Below the pieces are notes generated by a model. That model saw only the letters and a program-made list of their open reading frames with translations, made no database searches and had not been told where the DNA came from. A stretch of 13,013 nt of DNA, from positions 1-13,013 of the forward strand of contig JAUWCK010000014.1 in NCBI GenBank assembly GCA_030609345.1. Direction: 5' to 3'. Of this stretch, positions 1 through 7,700 are shown piece after piece. The position numbers and the translations under genes were made by a program. This DNA comes from Methanosarcinales archaeon (lineage in GTDB: Archaea > Halobacteriota > Methanosarcinia > Methanosarcinales > Methanogasteraceae). Numbering within the stretch: position 1 is the stretch's first letter; every line of letters begins with the position of its first letter.

Positions 1-1785
1 ATAACTTCGGTTAACACATCGAGAACATGGCTTTACTTCACTTCAAGGATGACCAATAACGGATTGGCTCATACCTCGATAAAAGGAGAGATAACAGACT
101 CAACGGCATTGACCTTTTCTAAGCACTCTGATTCAACCACAGGCACGGATTACGTGAGATACTTTGTGATACAGTTTCCAGAGGACAGTGGTGTAACGGT
201 CCAACGTGGAACTGCCTCAGCAAGTTCGGGTGATTCGACAGTAGATATAGGGATAACACCGATTAATCGTGCAAGAGTGTTTGCGTTTGTCACAAATGAT
301 TGCAAAGGAACAGGAAACTATTATGCAAGCCCTTATTGGATCAGTTACTTTACAGCCGATAATAACCTGAAAGTGCATAGATGGTATACAGGACAACCGG
401 TAGTTCATAAATGGCAAGTTGTGGAGTGGACTGAAGGATCGTCTGTCATGGAAGCGGAAACTGTAAACTGGCTCGAATGGCGGGCACAGATCGATGAGGC
501 ACTCGCTAATTCAGAAGTCAGCTTCGATCCGATCAACACGTCCATCGACGCCCTCACAGCAGACGGCATGACAGCAATTGACGAGGGACTTTATGAGGCG
601 AACAATGCGCTCTGCGAGTACTTTGGATCAAAACCGGTCGAGAACGGTACGATCGTCCTGATGACAGACGGCATCGACAACGTCGGGTATCACTCGATGA
701 TCGCAGAGGCAGAACGTGCGGCAGCAAACAACACCACCATATTCACAGTCGGATTCGGCTCTGACATCGATGACAGGCTACTCCGGCAGATCGCAAACAT
801 CACAGGCGGGGAATACTATTTCGCTCCGAATGCAACGGTCTTGAAGAACATCTTCGTGGGGATCGCAGGCGAACTCGGAAACTTCACCGCACCCGAGCCG
901 AAGATCGATATACGGATCGGGAACAACGCCACCGTCGAGGGTGCGTTCGCGAACGTGACATATATCAACGACAGTGCAATCGTCACGTACTTCAATTGCA
1001 CTCTTGCCGATTGCTCGGAAGGGCAGTATGAGTATGAGCATCCCTCGAACCCGAATGTCACCTACGCGGGAAACAGAACGATACTCTCATGGGATATCGG
1101 AAACCGACCGGATCGCATCATAACGGTTGGGAAGTACTGGAATGTGACCTATCAACTGCGGATCGATAACAATAGCGCGGGTTCAACTCCTGTGATCATT
1201 CATCCATCGTGCGTCACTTATGAGGGTGCCGGAGGAGAAGGGGACTGCAGCAACAACCTTATTCCGGATGCTAATGTGGATGTAGTGGGCAATGAGACGA
1301 ATTCGAGCACGAAACCTGTACAAAGTATCGAACTCGCCAACAAAGCAGTATCTGGCGGACCTCCCCCCCGAAAACCACATCCACAGCCAGATACCGTGCA
1401 GGAGTATGCATACCGTCTGACCGCGAGTCTCAATGACACGGATGGAGACCCGGTCGCGTTCGGCACAGTCGTCGAGTTCAAAGCCACATCAGGCACGCTG
1501 TACAGCAACGATACCAATCACAATACATCAGGTCTGCTCAATGGAACGACAGGACTCGGAGGGGCTGCCATCGTGTGGTTATCTTCGGACGTGCCTGGTA
1601 CGATCACGGTATGCGCATACCACACCACAGCAAACAGCACCGAACTTGTGGACTGCAATGTCGTGATCTTCCACTCGCTCGGGTCGCCGCCGATCATCCC
1701 GCCTGTGCCGCGTCCGCGTGGCGTGATCACGCTCGAGAGCGATCCATTGACAGATTGGTTATCTTTATTATGGCGGAACCGATAG
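1..1785 (+). CDS. Secreted/surface protein with degenerate vWA domain (5' end missing)
   Basis: The frame is open from base 1, so the gene starts outside the window; the ATG at 49 has no ribosome binding site and is internal. Numbering residues from base 1, residues 1-145 form beta-rich units of a type that ends in a WQVVEW motif (about 139-143) and has AFV and HRWY motifs. Residues about 150-275 match the second half of a von Willebrand A domain: the MIDAS threonine lies in ADGMTAIDEGL (T191) and the second-metal-site region in LMTDGIDN (D223). The first MIDAS motif, DxSxS, is absent. Ig-like segments follow (about 290-420), then a Big_1-like domain (about 445-560) and a proline-rich end. 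Many N-x-S/T sequons suggest an exported, glycosylated protein. No C-terminal membrane anchor is visible. The first 440 bases look more AT-rich than the rest. The vWA assignment is good; the role (adhesion or binding) is inferred. Confidence 0.75.
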   Translation: MTSVNTSRTWLYFTSRMTNNGLAHTSIKGEITDSTALTFSKHSDSTTGTDYVRYFVIQFPEDSGVTVQRGTASASSGDSTVDIGITPINRARVFAFVTNDCKGTGNYYASPYWISYFTADNNLKVHRWYTGQPVVHKWQVVEWTEGSSVMEAETVNWLEWRAQIDEALANSEVSFDPINTSIDALTADGMTAIDEGLYEANNALCEYFGSKPVENGTIVLMTDGIDNVGYHSMIAEAERAAANNTTIFTVGFGSDIDDRLLRQIANITGGEYYFAPNATVLKNIFVGIAGELGNFTAPEPKIDIRIGNNATVEGAFANVTYINDSAIVTYFNCTLADCSEGQYEYEHPSNPNVTYAGNRTILSWDIGNRPDRIITVGKYWNVTYQLRIDNNSAGSTPVIIHPSCVTYEGAGGEGDCSNNLIPDANVDVVGNETNSSTKPVQSIELANKAVSGGPPPRKPHPQPDTVQEYAYRLTASLNDTDGDPVAFGTVVEFKATSGTLYSNDTNHNTSGLLNGTTGLGGAAIVWLSSDVPGTITVCAYHTTANSTELVDCNVVIFHSLGSPPIIPPVPRPRGVITLESDPLTDWLSLLWRNR

Positions 1786-1793
1786 GGGATACT

Positions 1794-2591
1794 ATGTGCG
1801 TAAGTGCAGAATCCCTCGGTTCGACGGAGTTCGAAGATCTGATACGCCAGAAACTCCCAACCGCCCTTCGCGAGCATAGTGCGTTCAGATTCGAGATCAT
1901 GGACATCATTGCAGATGTCTTCGCAACCAAGGATAATTTTGAGCGGCTTTTGGAAGAGATCAAGGAGCTCAAAGAGGATGGCAACCGGCGGTTCGAAGAG
2001 ATCTGCCAGCGGTTTGAGAAGGCTGATCAGCGGTTCGATGAGATGAACCACATAATGAACCAGCGGTTCGAGAAGGTTGATCAACGGTTTGAGAAGATGG
2101 ATCAACGATTTGAGAGAGTTGATCAACGGTTTGAGAAGATGGATCAACGATTCGAGAGAGTTGATCAACGGTTCGATGAGATGGCTCGCAACCAGCGGGA
2201 GATCCAACTGACGGTCTCTGCGCTGGGTGGTCGTGTCGGTCATGGGCTGGAAGAGATCATCAAGCAGACGGTGGAAGAGTTTTCAGGACAGACATTCAGG
2301 AAGATCGAGCACCTGTGGCTGAGAGATGCGGAAGGGGAGTTGTACGGGGTGCCGGCAGATGTGGAGTATGATCTGTACCTTGAGGATACTGTGAATTACG
2401 TAGTAGAGGTGAAATCCCACACAAAACTGGGCGATGTGCTTAACTTCCGTCGCAAGAGCGCCTTTGCCGAGAAATGCCTTGAGAAGAAGATACAACCGAT
2501 TATAATCAGCGTGAGCGTAACAGAGACTGCAAAAAAGAAGTGTAAAGAACTGGGAATCGATCTCATCGCCAGAAGCGTGGTTGAGAAGTGA
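1794..2591 (+). CDS. DUF3782-type coiled-coil protein with PD-(D/E)XK nuclease-like C-terminus
   Basis: The product has 265 residues. I chose ATG 1794 because AGGGGAT lies just upstream and begins in the stop of the previous gene; an in-frame ATG at 1770 would overlap that gene and lacks such a site. Residues 1-60 are helical. Residues 65-130 are a heptad coiled coil built of QRFEKMD/QRFERVD units. Residues about 140-265 resemble the restriction-endonuclease fold seen in the archaeal and bacterial DUF3782/COG5493 proteins, with an acidic residue in EYDLYL (D193) and the E-V-K triad (E205, K207) followed by SHTK. In the family the nuclease activity is predicted rather than shown. The gene lies 8 bases after the vWA gene and 20 bases before proC, so all three are probably co-transcribed, although no functional link is obvious. 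Cytoplasmic; no signal peptide. Confidence 0.8.
   Translation: MCVSAESLGSTEFEDLIRQKLPTALREHSAFRFEIMDIIADVFATKDNFERLLEEIKELKEDGNRRFEEICQRFEKADQRFDEMNHIMNQRFEKVDQRFEKMDQRFERVDQRFEKMDQRFERVDQRFDEMARNQREIQLTVSALGGRVGHGLEEIIKQTVEEFSGQTFRKIEHLWLRDAEGELYGVPADVEYDLYLEDTVNYVVEVKSHTKLGDVLNFRRKSAFAEKCLEKKIQPIIISVSVTETAKKKCKELGIDLIARSVVEK
2076..2175 (+). repeat. 42-bp in-frame tandem repeat encoding coiled-coil heptads
   Basis: Two nearly identical 42-base units (2076-2117 and 2118-2159) begin GTTGATCAACGGTTTGAGAA, and the start of a third begins at 2160. Each unit encodes two heptads (VDQRFEK MDQRFER). Looser heptad copies extend back to about 1986. The repeat keeps the reading frame, so copy number can change without disrupting the gene. 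Confidence 0.85.
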
Positions 2592-2611
2592 TCTGTAAGA
2601 GGGGTAAGAAT

Positions 2612-3409
2612 ATGAAGATAGGAATTATCGGCACTGGCAGGATCGGAGAAGCATTGATCAGAGGCGTGCTTGCCGCAGACCTCTGCCAGAGCGACCGGAT
2701 TTTTGCAAGCGACGTGGATGCCGGGAGACTGGACGCACTGCATTCCGAACTCGGGATCAACACCTCCATAGATAACACCGATACCGTTGGCAACGCAGAG
2801 ACGATCATCCTTGCCATAAAGCCGCAGATCCTCGCTTCTGTGCTGCAGTCAGTGAAACCGCAGATCGAAGGGGCTCTGGTGATCTCGGTTGCAGCAGGGG
2901 TGCAGATCCGGGCGATCGAAGAGAACTTGCCTGCCGGAGCGCGTCTGATCCGTGTGATGCCGAATATCGCATGTACAGTCGGGCAGGCGATCTCAGCGAT
3001 CTCAGCAGGTGCGCATGCAACAGAATCCGATCTCGAGACCGCACGCACGATATTTGGATCAGTCGGAAGGGTCGTCTCGGTTCCGGAATCGATGATGGAT
3101 GCTGTTACCGGCTTGAGCGGGAGCGGACCTGCGTTTGTGTTCCAGATGATCGAGGCGCTCGCGGATGGCGGGGTGCATGAAGGGCTCCCGCGGGATATTG
3201 CGCTCGAACTTGCCGCGCAGACCGTGCTTGGTGCTGCTGCCATGGTTCTTGAGACAGGAGAGCATCCGGGCGTACTTAAGGATATGGTGACGTCACCAGC
3301 AGGAACCACCATCCGTGGGATACATGCGCTTGAGGTGCAGGGGCTGCGTGCTGGCATGATGAATGCCGTGATCGCAGCGACCCGGCGGTCGAGAGAGCTT
3401 GGGGGATAA
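2612..3409 (+). CDS. proC: Pyrroline-5-carboxylate reductase
   Basis: ProC catalyses the last step of proline synthesis, the NAD(P)H-dependent reduction of pyrroline-5-carboxylate to proline, in the cytoplasm. The 265-residue product has the usual family length. The Rossmann nucleotide-binding loop is GTGRIG at residues 7-12 after a beta strand (KIGII). AIKPQ (68-72), RVMPN (114-118) and the SGSGPAF segment (169-175) are conserved family positions, and the P5C reductase signature spans 219-241 (PGVLKDMVTSPAG then TTIRGIHALE). ATG 2612 is preceded by AGAGGGGT at a proper distance; the GTG at 2588 would add eight residues before the Rossmann strand and overlap the previous stop, so I rejected it. 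The gene looks intact and is the core-genome boundary on the left of the accessory region. Confidence 0.97.
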   Translation: MKIGIIGTGRIGEALIRGVLAADLCQSDRIFASDVDAGRLDALHSELGINTSIDNTDTVGNAETIILAIKPQILASVLQSVKPQIEGALVISVAAGVQIRAIEENLPAGARLIRVMPNIACTVGQAISAISAGAHATESDLETARTIFGSVGRVVSVPESMMDAVTGLSGSGPAFVFQMIEALADGGVHEGLPRDIALELAAQTVLGAAAMVLETGEHPGVLKDMVTSPAGTTIRGIHALEVQGLRAGMMNAVIAATRRSRELGG

Positions 3410-3548
3410 GCGTCCCTGCCGGGAGGGTCTGAAAGGTCTTCGGAAAGAGATGGAAATGCAGCGTACCGATGCGCACACCACACCACCCTCTTTTGGTTAC
3501 AGATTACAGATTGATTGGATGAGGGGTTGCGGCTGAAGGTGGTGTGGG
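3410..3548. other. Intergenic region between convergent genes
   Basis: No gene is visible here. It separates proC (+) from the minus-strand tail remnant, so it should hold the transcription ends of both. A 10-base inverted repeat (CCACACCACC near 3479 and GGTGGTGTGG near 3538) is present but has a long spacer, and I cannot assign it a role. Confidence 0.5.
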
Positions 3549-3561
3549 CTACTGTAGATCC

Positions 3562-3575
3562 GATAAAAAGAGGGA
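3562..3575 (-). terminator. Possible T-rich transcription terminator after tail copy A
   Basis: On the minus strand the sequence runs TCCCTCTTTTTATC about 20 bases after the end of the conserved tail coding sequence. Archaeal termination commonly occurs at T-rich tracts. The same CTTTTTATC lies at the same relative place after tail copy B, which supports it belonging to the tail gene; the assignment remains tentative. Confidence 0.35.
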
Positions 3576-3791
3576 AGAGGTTTTGTTGAAGCCTCTTCTG
3601 ATCCTACTCACACCAATAACACACAGCAGACCGATCAGAACGACGATTCCTGATGGGGCGATTGCCGGAACTGGTACCGGCGGCGTTGGCGGTGCATCAG
3701 CGACCACGATAAAGCCGGGCGATCCGCTATCCAGCCCATCTGTAGAGGCATCGTAGAAGCCGTTCTGGTTCGCATCGATCATGATATCGTA
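3562..3791 (-). repeat. Direct repeat, copy A (surface-protein 3' end)
   Basis: This segment aligns with 4543-4774 in the same orientation. By eye roughly nine of ten bases match in the central 130 bases, with more divergence near the low-coordinate end. Both copies begin with GATAAAAAG on the plus strand and end at GATATCGTA. The repeat covers the calcium-loop-like motif, proline spacer, membrane helix and basic end of the surface-protein tail. The PIN toxin and its antitoxin lie between the two copies. Confidence 0.85.
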
Positions 3792-3879
3792 AGCACCTGG
3801 CACGAGCGGGGCGTGCCAGACGAGCACCGGACATTATTCGCGGTCCAGACCGAACCCAGAAAATCAAATCCATAGTTCC

Positions 3880-4311
3880 CTATCTCAGTTCCATCAAAAC
3901 CTTGTCCACTTCTTCTATCAGATAATACGCTTTGATTCCATATTTTTTAGCATTGTTAACCATGATTCTATCGTTGGAGATTAGAATCGAATTGGTTAGC
4001 TCAGAAGTTGCAATGAAATAGGAATCTATGGATCTGCAATGAGTCTCAAAAGCTATGTCTAATGCCACTTCAAAAATTTCATCTTCCAACACAACATTAA
4101 TAAAATTCAGGATGTTAAAAGCTCTTTTTACTTCGCCTCTTCTCTTAAACCTGCTCAGAACTCCCACCAGTTCCACGATAAATGTTCTCGGCTCGAATAT
4201 CTCAAAATTTCTATTGGTCGTTATTTTGATGATCTCCCTTGCGTGAACATTTCTGTTCTTTATCGCTGGAATCAGAGCATCTATGTAAATTGAAGTATCG
4301 AAAACTATCAT
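3880..4311 (-). CDS. vapC: PIN-domain ribonuclease toxin (VapC-like)
   Basis: The 143-residue product has the four acidic positions of the PIN active site: D5 in FDTSIYIDA, E47 in FIVELVGVL, D96 in SIDSYFIATSE and D114 in ISNDRIM. PIN toxins of this kind are magnesium-dependent RNases that cleave tRNA, rRNA or mRNA when the antitoxin is lost. The ATG at 4311 directly follows the TAG of the upstream antitoxin (TAGATG), a typical toxin-antitoxin arrangement that couples translation. The gene is clearly AT-richer than the secreted-protein genes, in keeping with recent arrival. Its 3' end overlaps the remnant of the surface-protein tail. The target RNA cannot be told from sequence. Confidence 0.9.
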   Translation of the reverse strand: MIVFDTSIYIDALIPAIKNRNVHAREIIKITTNRNFEIFEPRTFIVELVGVLSRFKRRGEVKRAFNILNFINVVLEDEIFEVALDIAFETHCRSIDSYFIATSELTNSILISNDRIMVNNAKKYGIKAYYLIEEVDKVLMELR

Positions 4312-4506
4312 CTATCTTCTATTCTCCAGCAGAATTTTTAGCGGGTCTTCTTTCACATCCATGAACATCCCGGATAAATCCTCAATTAACTCATACAACC
4401 CCTCTGATTCTATCCTCATCCTTAATTTAACCTTCTCAGGTAAATCGACTCTTTGTAGCGGCTTAAACACACCCTTTTCATACATAACCTCAATTGTTTT
4501 TGTCAT
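4312..4506 (-). CDS. AF2212-like (DUF104) antitoxin
   Basis: The 64-residue product begins MTKTIEVMYEKGVFKPLQRV and continues DLPEKVKLRMRIE. This IEVxYExGVFKPLxxVDL pattern is the hallmark of the archaeal DUF104/AF2212-like family, which often precedes PIN toxins. The C-terminal half (ELIEDLSGMFMDVKEDPLK) is probably the part that wraps the toxin. I chose ATG 4506 because it fits the usual family start; the longer frame would need a TTG at 4536. The ribosome binding site (AGGT) is weak. It is the first gene of a two-gene operon with the PIN toxin, and such antitoxins are generally expected to repress their own operon together with the toxin. Confidence 0.88.
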   Translation of the reverse strand: MTKTIEVMYEKGVFKPLQRVDLPEKVKLRMRIESEGLYELIEDLSGMFMDVKEDPLKILLENRR

Positions 4507-4541
4507 TTTATAATACCTGCATCCTTCTTTTGTCAATACAT

Positions 4542-4551
4542 GGATAAAAAG
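4542..4551 (-). promoter_or_regulatory. Possible TATA box of the antitoxin-toxin operon
   Basis: On the minus strand CTTTTTATCC lies 36-45 bases before the antitoxin ATG and follows a purine-rich GGAAAGA that could be a BRE element. The same T-rich string occurs after tail copy A, so it may instead be the terminator of the tail gene, or serve both roles. Confidence 0.4.
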
Positions 4552-4774
4552 TCTTTCCTGTGCATCAGTTGAACCTTCCTCTGACTCTGCTCCCTCCGAT
4601 AATACACAGCAAGCCGATCAGAGCGATGATTCCTAGCGGGGCGAGTGCCGGAACTGGTACTGGTGGAGTTGGCGGTGCGTCAGCAACCACGACAAAGCCC
4701 GGCGATCCGCTGTCAAGCCCATCTGTAGAGGCATCGTAGACACCGTTTTGGTTCGCATCGATCACGATATCGTA
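4543..4774 (-). repeat. Direct repeat, copy B (surface-protein 3' end)
   Basis: This is the partner of 3562-3791. The repeat ends abruptly at GATATCGTA (plus strand); beyond that base, copy A continues into VWHAPLVPGA coding sequence, whereas copy B runs into the dockerin codons of the large secreted gene. The boundary therefore marks a recombination joint. Confidence 0.85.
4565..4774 (-). pseudogene. Out-of-frame C-terminal sorting tail (copy B) overlapping the end of the large secreted gene
   Basis: In the frame one base behind that of the large gene, the minus strand encodes YDIVIDANQNGVYDASTDGL, then DSGSPGFVVVAD, the spacer PPTPPVPVPALAP, a hydrophobic helix (GIIALIGLLCIIGG), basic SRVRGR, and a stop (TGA at 4567-4565). 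This is an intact C-terminal anchor of an archaeal surface protein, but it has no gene of its own. A GTG at 4765 overlaps the TGA of the large gene, with no convincing ribosome binding site. It could be reached only by a -1 frameshift in the last 45 or so bases of the large gene, or by a one-base mutation. I consider it a leftover of recombination. Confidence 0.65.
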
Positions 4775-7700
4775 TCTGCCGCCGCCTGCAGGATCATCAG
4801 CGCATCGAGAGATGTGACTCGCTTGTCATCATCCACGTCTGCGATAGGCTTGTATTCGCCACTGGCAGCCATCTCAAGCACGATCGCGGCATCCACAGAG
4901 GTGACGTTGCCGTCATGGTTCAGATCACCCTTGCGGAAGGAGGACGCATTGACCACGATACCGCTCTCGCTTGACGATAGTACCACACCACCGCTGACGA
5001 TATCAACCATTATCTGGTAGGTACCCGGAGTGGCATCTGCGGCATCCCACAGGTATGATTGATTCACGGTCTGTCCGGGCAGCAATGCGATAACTGGCTG
5101 TGTGAAATTCGTTTCGATCTCCTTTATCGAAGTATTGATCCTCAAATCCGTATATGTGATGTTCTCTTGATTATTCGTAACCGTGACGTTGAATTCAACT
5201 GCGCTACCACATTGTGTACCGTTCGGGGCATCAATCTCCACACTGATGTTGGCTATGTAGGTACCTTTCTGGTCGGTTACGAATGTGCTTTGATTGCTGC
5301 TGATCTCAGCTTTCACTAGTACGAATCCGGAACAGGTCGGGGTAAGATTCCATGTGCATATATAGTTCTGCCCAGAAGTAAGATCACCAATCCAGACCGT
5401 CTCTGGCTCACTGGTCATTCCGGAAGTATTCAGATTCAGTGTCAGGTTGGTGAGGTCATCGCCGATATTTTCAAAGCCCACGGTTACATTGAACTCTCTT
5501 CCGATTCCAGCCACCATCGAGGCGTCCAGTTCAAATTCAGCATTGTAAACCGGCAGTGGGGGCATCAACCTCGAGAATGAATCCATCTGTGCGCCAGCCC
5601 AGTAGAGATAAGCGGTTCCGTAAAAGTCATCCGGAACCGTATATGTGGAGACGTTTATGATCTGACCATCCGAATCAGCCTGCACGCTTCCGTTCCACAG
5701 GACATGACCGGTCTGGTTCATGATTGCGATCGGAATCATCTGGTTCTGTGTAAAGCCGTAGCCGTTCACGGTTACGTTATCTCCTGCATAGTACCCGTAC
5801 TCGGCAAATCTCAGATCCATCGGATGGACATCCATAAACTGAAGATACGGCGGCGTGGACGTGGGATCGGGCAGGGTGTCATGTAAAGTATCGCTGCTGT
5901 CAAAGGTCTGTGCTACGAGTTTTACCGTATCCGTCCCGTTCATAATCTCGGTTGTCGTCAGTATCTCGATGTTGGTTCCGTTATGCAATGCATTGAGGTA
6001 TGGCGTGTCAACGAGAGTCCATGAGGTGTTATACTTGTAGAGTCCGGCTCCTGCGTCACCGTATTCTATCTTGTAATCCGCACCGATGCTGTTTACAATG
6101 GAACCGGTGTCTGTTGAGTTATCTGAATCCAGATAGATCACATATCTATATGAGCCTGTATCCACTGGCATCGCGGTCTTGAGAGATAGTTTCATTGAGC
6201 CGCAGGCGCTGCTCAGGTCTGTCAAGTCTCCTGAGGTGTTTGTTTCGACGGGGTCGCTTTCTGTGAAGAATGGGGTTTCATTGGAGATTCCGTCTATCAG
6301 GGAAGGGGTTGCTATGAGGAACGGAACCCAGCCGCTCACGGTATGTACACGGATCAGGTAGGGGTGAGCTTCGATGTTGTCGGTGATCGTGGCGTTGAAG
6401 GTTAGTGGGGAGTCGAAGAAACCCTCTGTGTTTGTGGTTAGTGTGGAGTTGAAGACTTCCTTTTGATCGATAACATCAATAACAGATATATTGTATGCTA
6501 CATTTTCACTAAGAGATGCTAATAAATACAGTTCAACGCTGTACTTTGTGTCTGATTGTTTTTTAGCTAATGAAAAAGCATCGGTAGATGACGAAATTTC
6601 AATATCTGCTTTTGCATCAGATAAACTTGACACACAGAGATAAAACCCCGTCATCCAATCATAATAAAACTTCACATTGTACTTTTTAATTTGCCCTTCT
6701 ATACTTGGGTGATCCCAATTTGGATCTTGAACGGTTCTGGGTATTTCGTCTTTTGATCTCCACACTAATACAACCTTATCTTTTCTTTCATTTGGCCAAG
6801 AACCGTCCCGAAACTCAATCCAATAGTTATATTCTGTACTGTCGAAGTCTATTATAGATTTTGCACCATATGCTTTAGTATATATCGCTCTATCTTTTCC
6901 ATTTTCTATTGGTAACAATGATCCAGAGATTTTTTTCTTAGCCCAACTGTGTGATATTTCTGCGTAATCAGAGAACCCCATTTTTTTTGCATTTATTGGA
7001 TCAAATGGTGCTAAAAATTCTCTCTTTTCCCATGCTGGACCCAAACCCCCAAAAATTTTATCATAATGATTAGTTCCCATTATAGAATAACCATCACTTT
7101 CAATATTATCTCCATGATTGTATATATTAAGTATCCCCCCTTTGTATGAATATGTACCTTCATTAAAAATATCCATCCTACTATTTTCATCATTTATAAT
7201 ATCTAGTGCATGCGTAATTTCATGACCAATTCTTCGTACAGTTGCCACATAAAAATCTTTCATATCATATGGTGTATAAACTTCAATACTATGTAGTTTA
7301 CAGTAATTATTTAAATAATCATTTGCATCAGCAAAATCAAGAGTAAATCTAGCAAATCCCCCCGCTCCATTTATTTCGCTAACTGGGTCAATAATTACAA
7401 CAATGTCATATTTTGAAGAATCGTATCGGATGTCTCTATTCCGTGCCTCGATCTTCGCTTTGTTATCCCATTCTCGACCTCTTGTTGGATATTGAGCAGA
7501 GTTCCCAAAAACTATCCATTCATCGGTGGTTGTAATATCTAGTTTTATTTTATTATATGAAATCCTTGAATAGTATCTTTCGACTTCCTCCGCCACATCC
7601 CCATACCAATTGGGAGTCCCAGTATCCTGACCCCGATCGTACCAATCATCTACATTAGGCAAATCCGTATTTGGATCATACAAATCCTGCGGACACGCAA

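Larger units (their letters stand above)
3549..3898 (-). pseudogene. Frameshifted 3' remnant of a surface protein (copy A of the sorting tail)
   Basis: Two overlapping minus-strand frames together make one sensible protein end. From 3898 one frame reads FDGTEIGNYGFDFLGSVWT then ANNV. Near 3828-3830 one base appears to be missing, and the sequence continues in the next frame as VLVWHAPLVPGAYDIMIDAN then QNGFYDASTDGLD. This segment has a calcium-loop-like DxNxNGxxDxxxD pattern. After it come SGSPGFIVVAD, a proline spacer (PPTPPVPVP), a hydrophobic helix (GIVVLIGLLCVIGV) and basic SRIRR. That order resembles archaeal C-terminal sorting signals. The second copy has its stop codon after RFN; here that stop is lost and the reading frame runs 11 codons further. 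The 5' part of the gene is gone, replaced by the PIN toxin gene, which overlaps the remnant by about 19 bases. Confidence 0.75.

Noticed and set aside
1360..1372. Run of seven C in the vWA protein gene as a phase-variation switch
   Set aside because: A single short tract within an intact frame is not enough evidence.
1518..2243. Long minus-strand open frame (241 codons) rich in LIxLLKPLI repeats
   Set aside because: It is the mirror of the coiled-coil heptad repeats of the DUF3782 gene, and the translated protein is a low-complexity artefact.
2563..3486. Minus-strand open frame of 307 codons across proC
   Set aside because: It lies entirely opposite an intact, well-conserved proC and encodes Ser/Ala/Pro-rich sequence with no domain.
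3476..3550. Ten-base inverted repeat CCACACCACC / GGTGGTGTGG as an insertion-sequence end or terminator
   Set aside because: The spacer is about 50 bases, there is no transposase nearby, and there is no T tract right after the stem.
4762..4830. Programmed -1 frameshift joining dockerin to anchor tail as an established mechanism
   Set aside because: No slippery heptamer or clear downstream structure is visible; the joint fits recombination better, so it is listed only as an open question.
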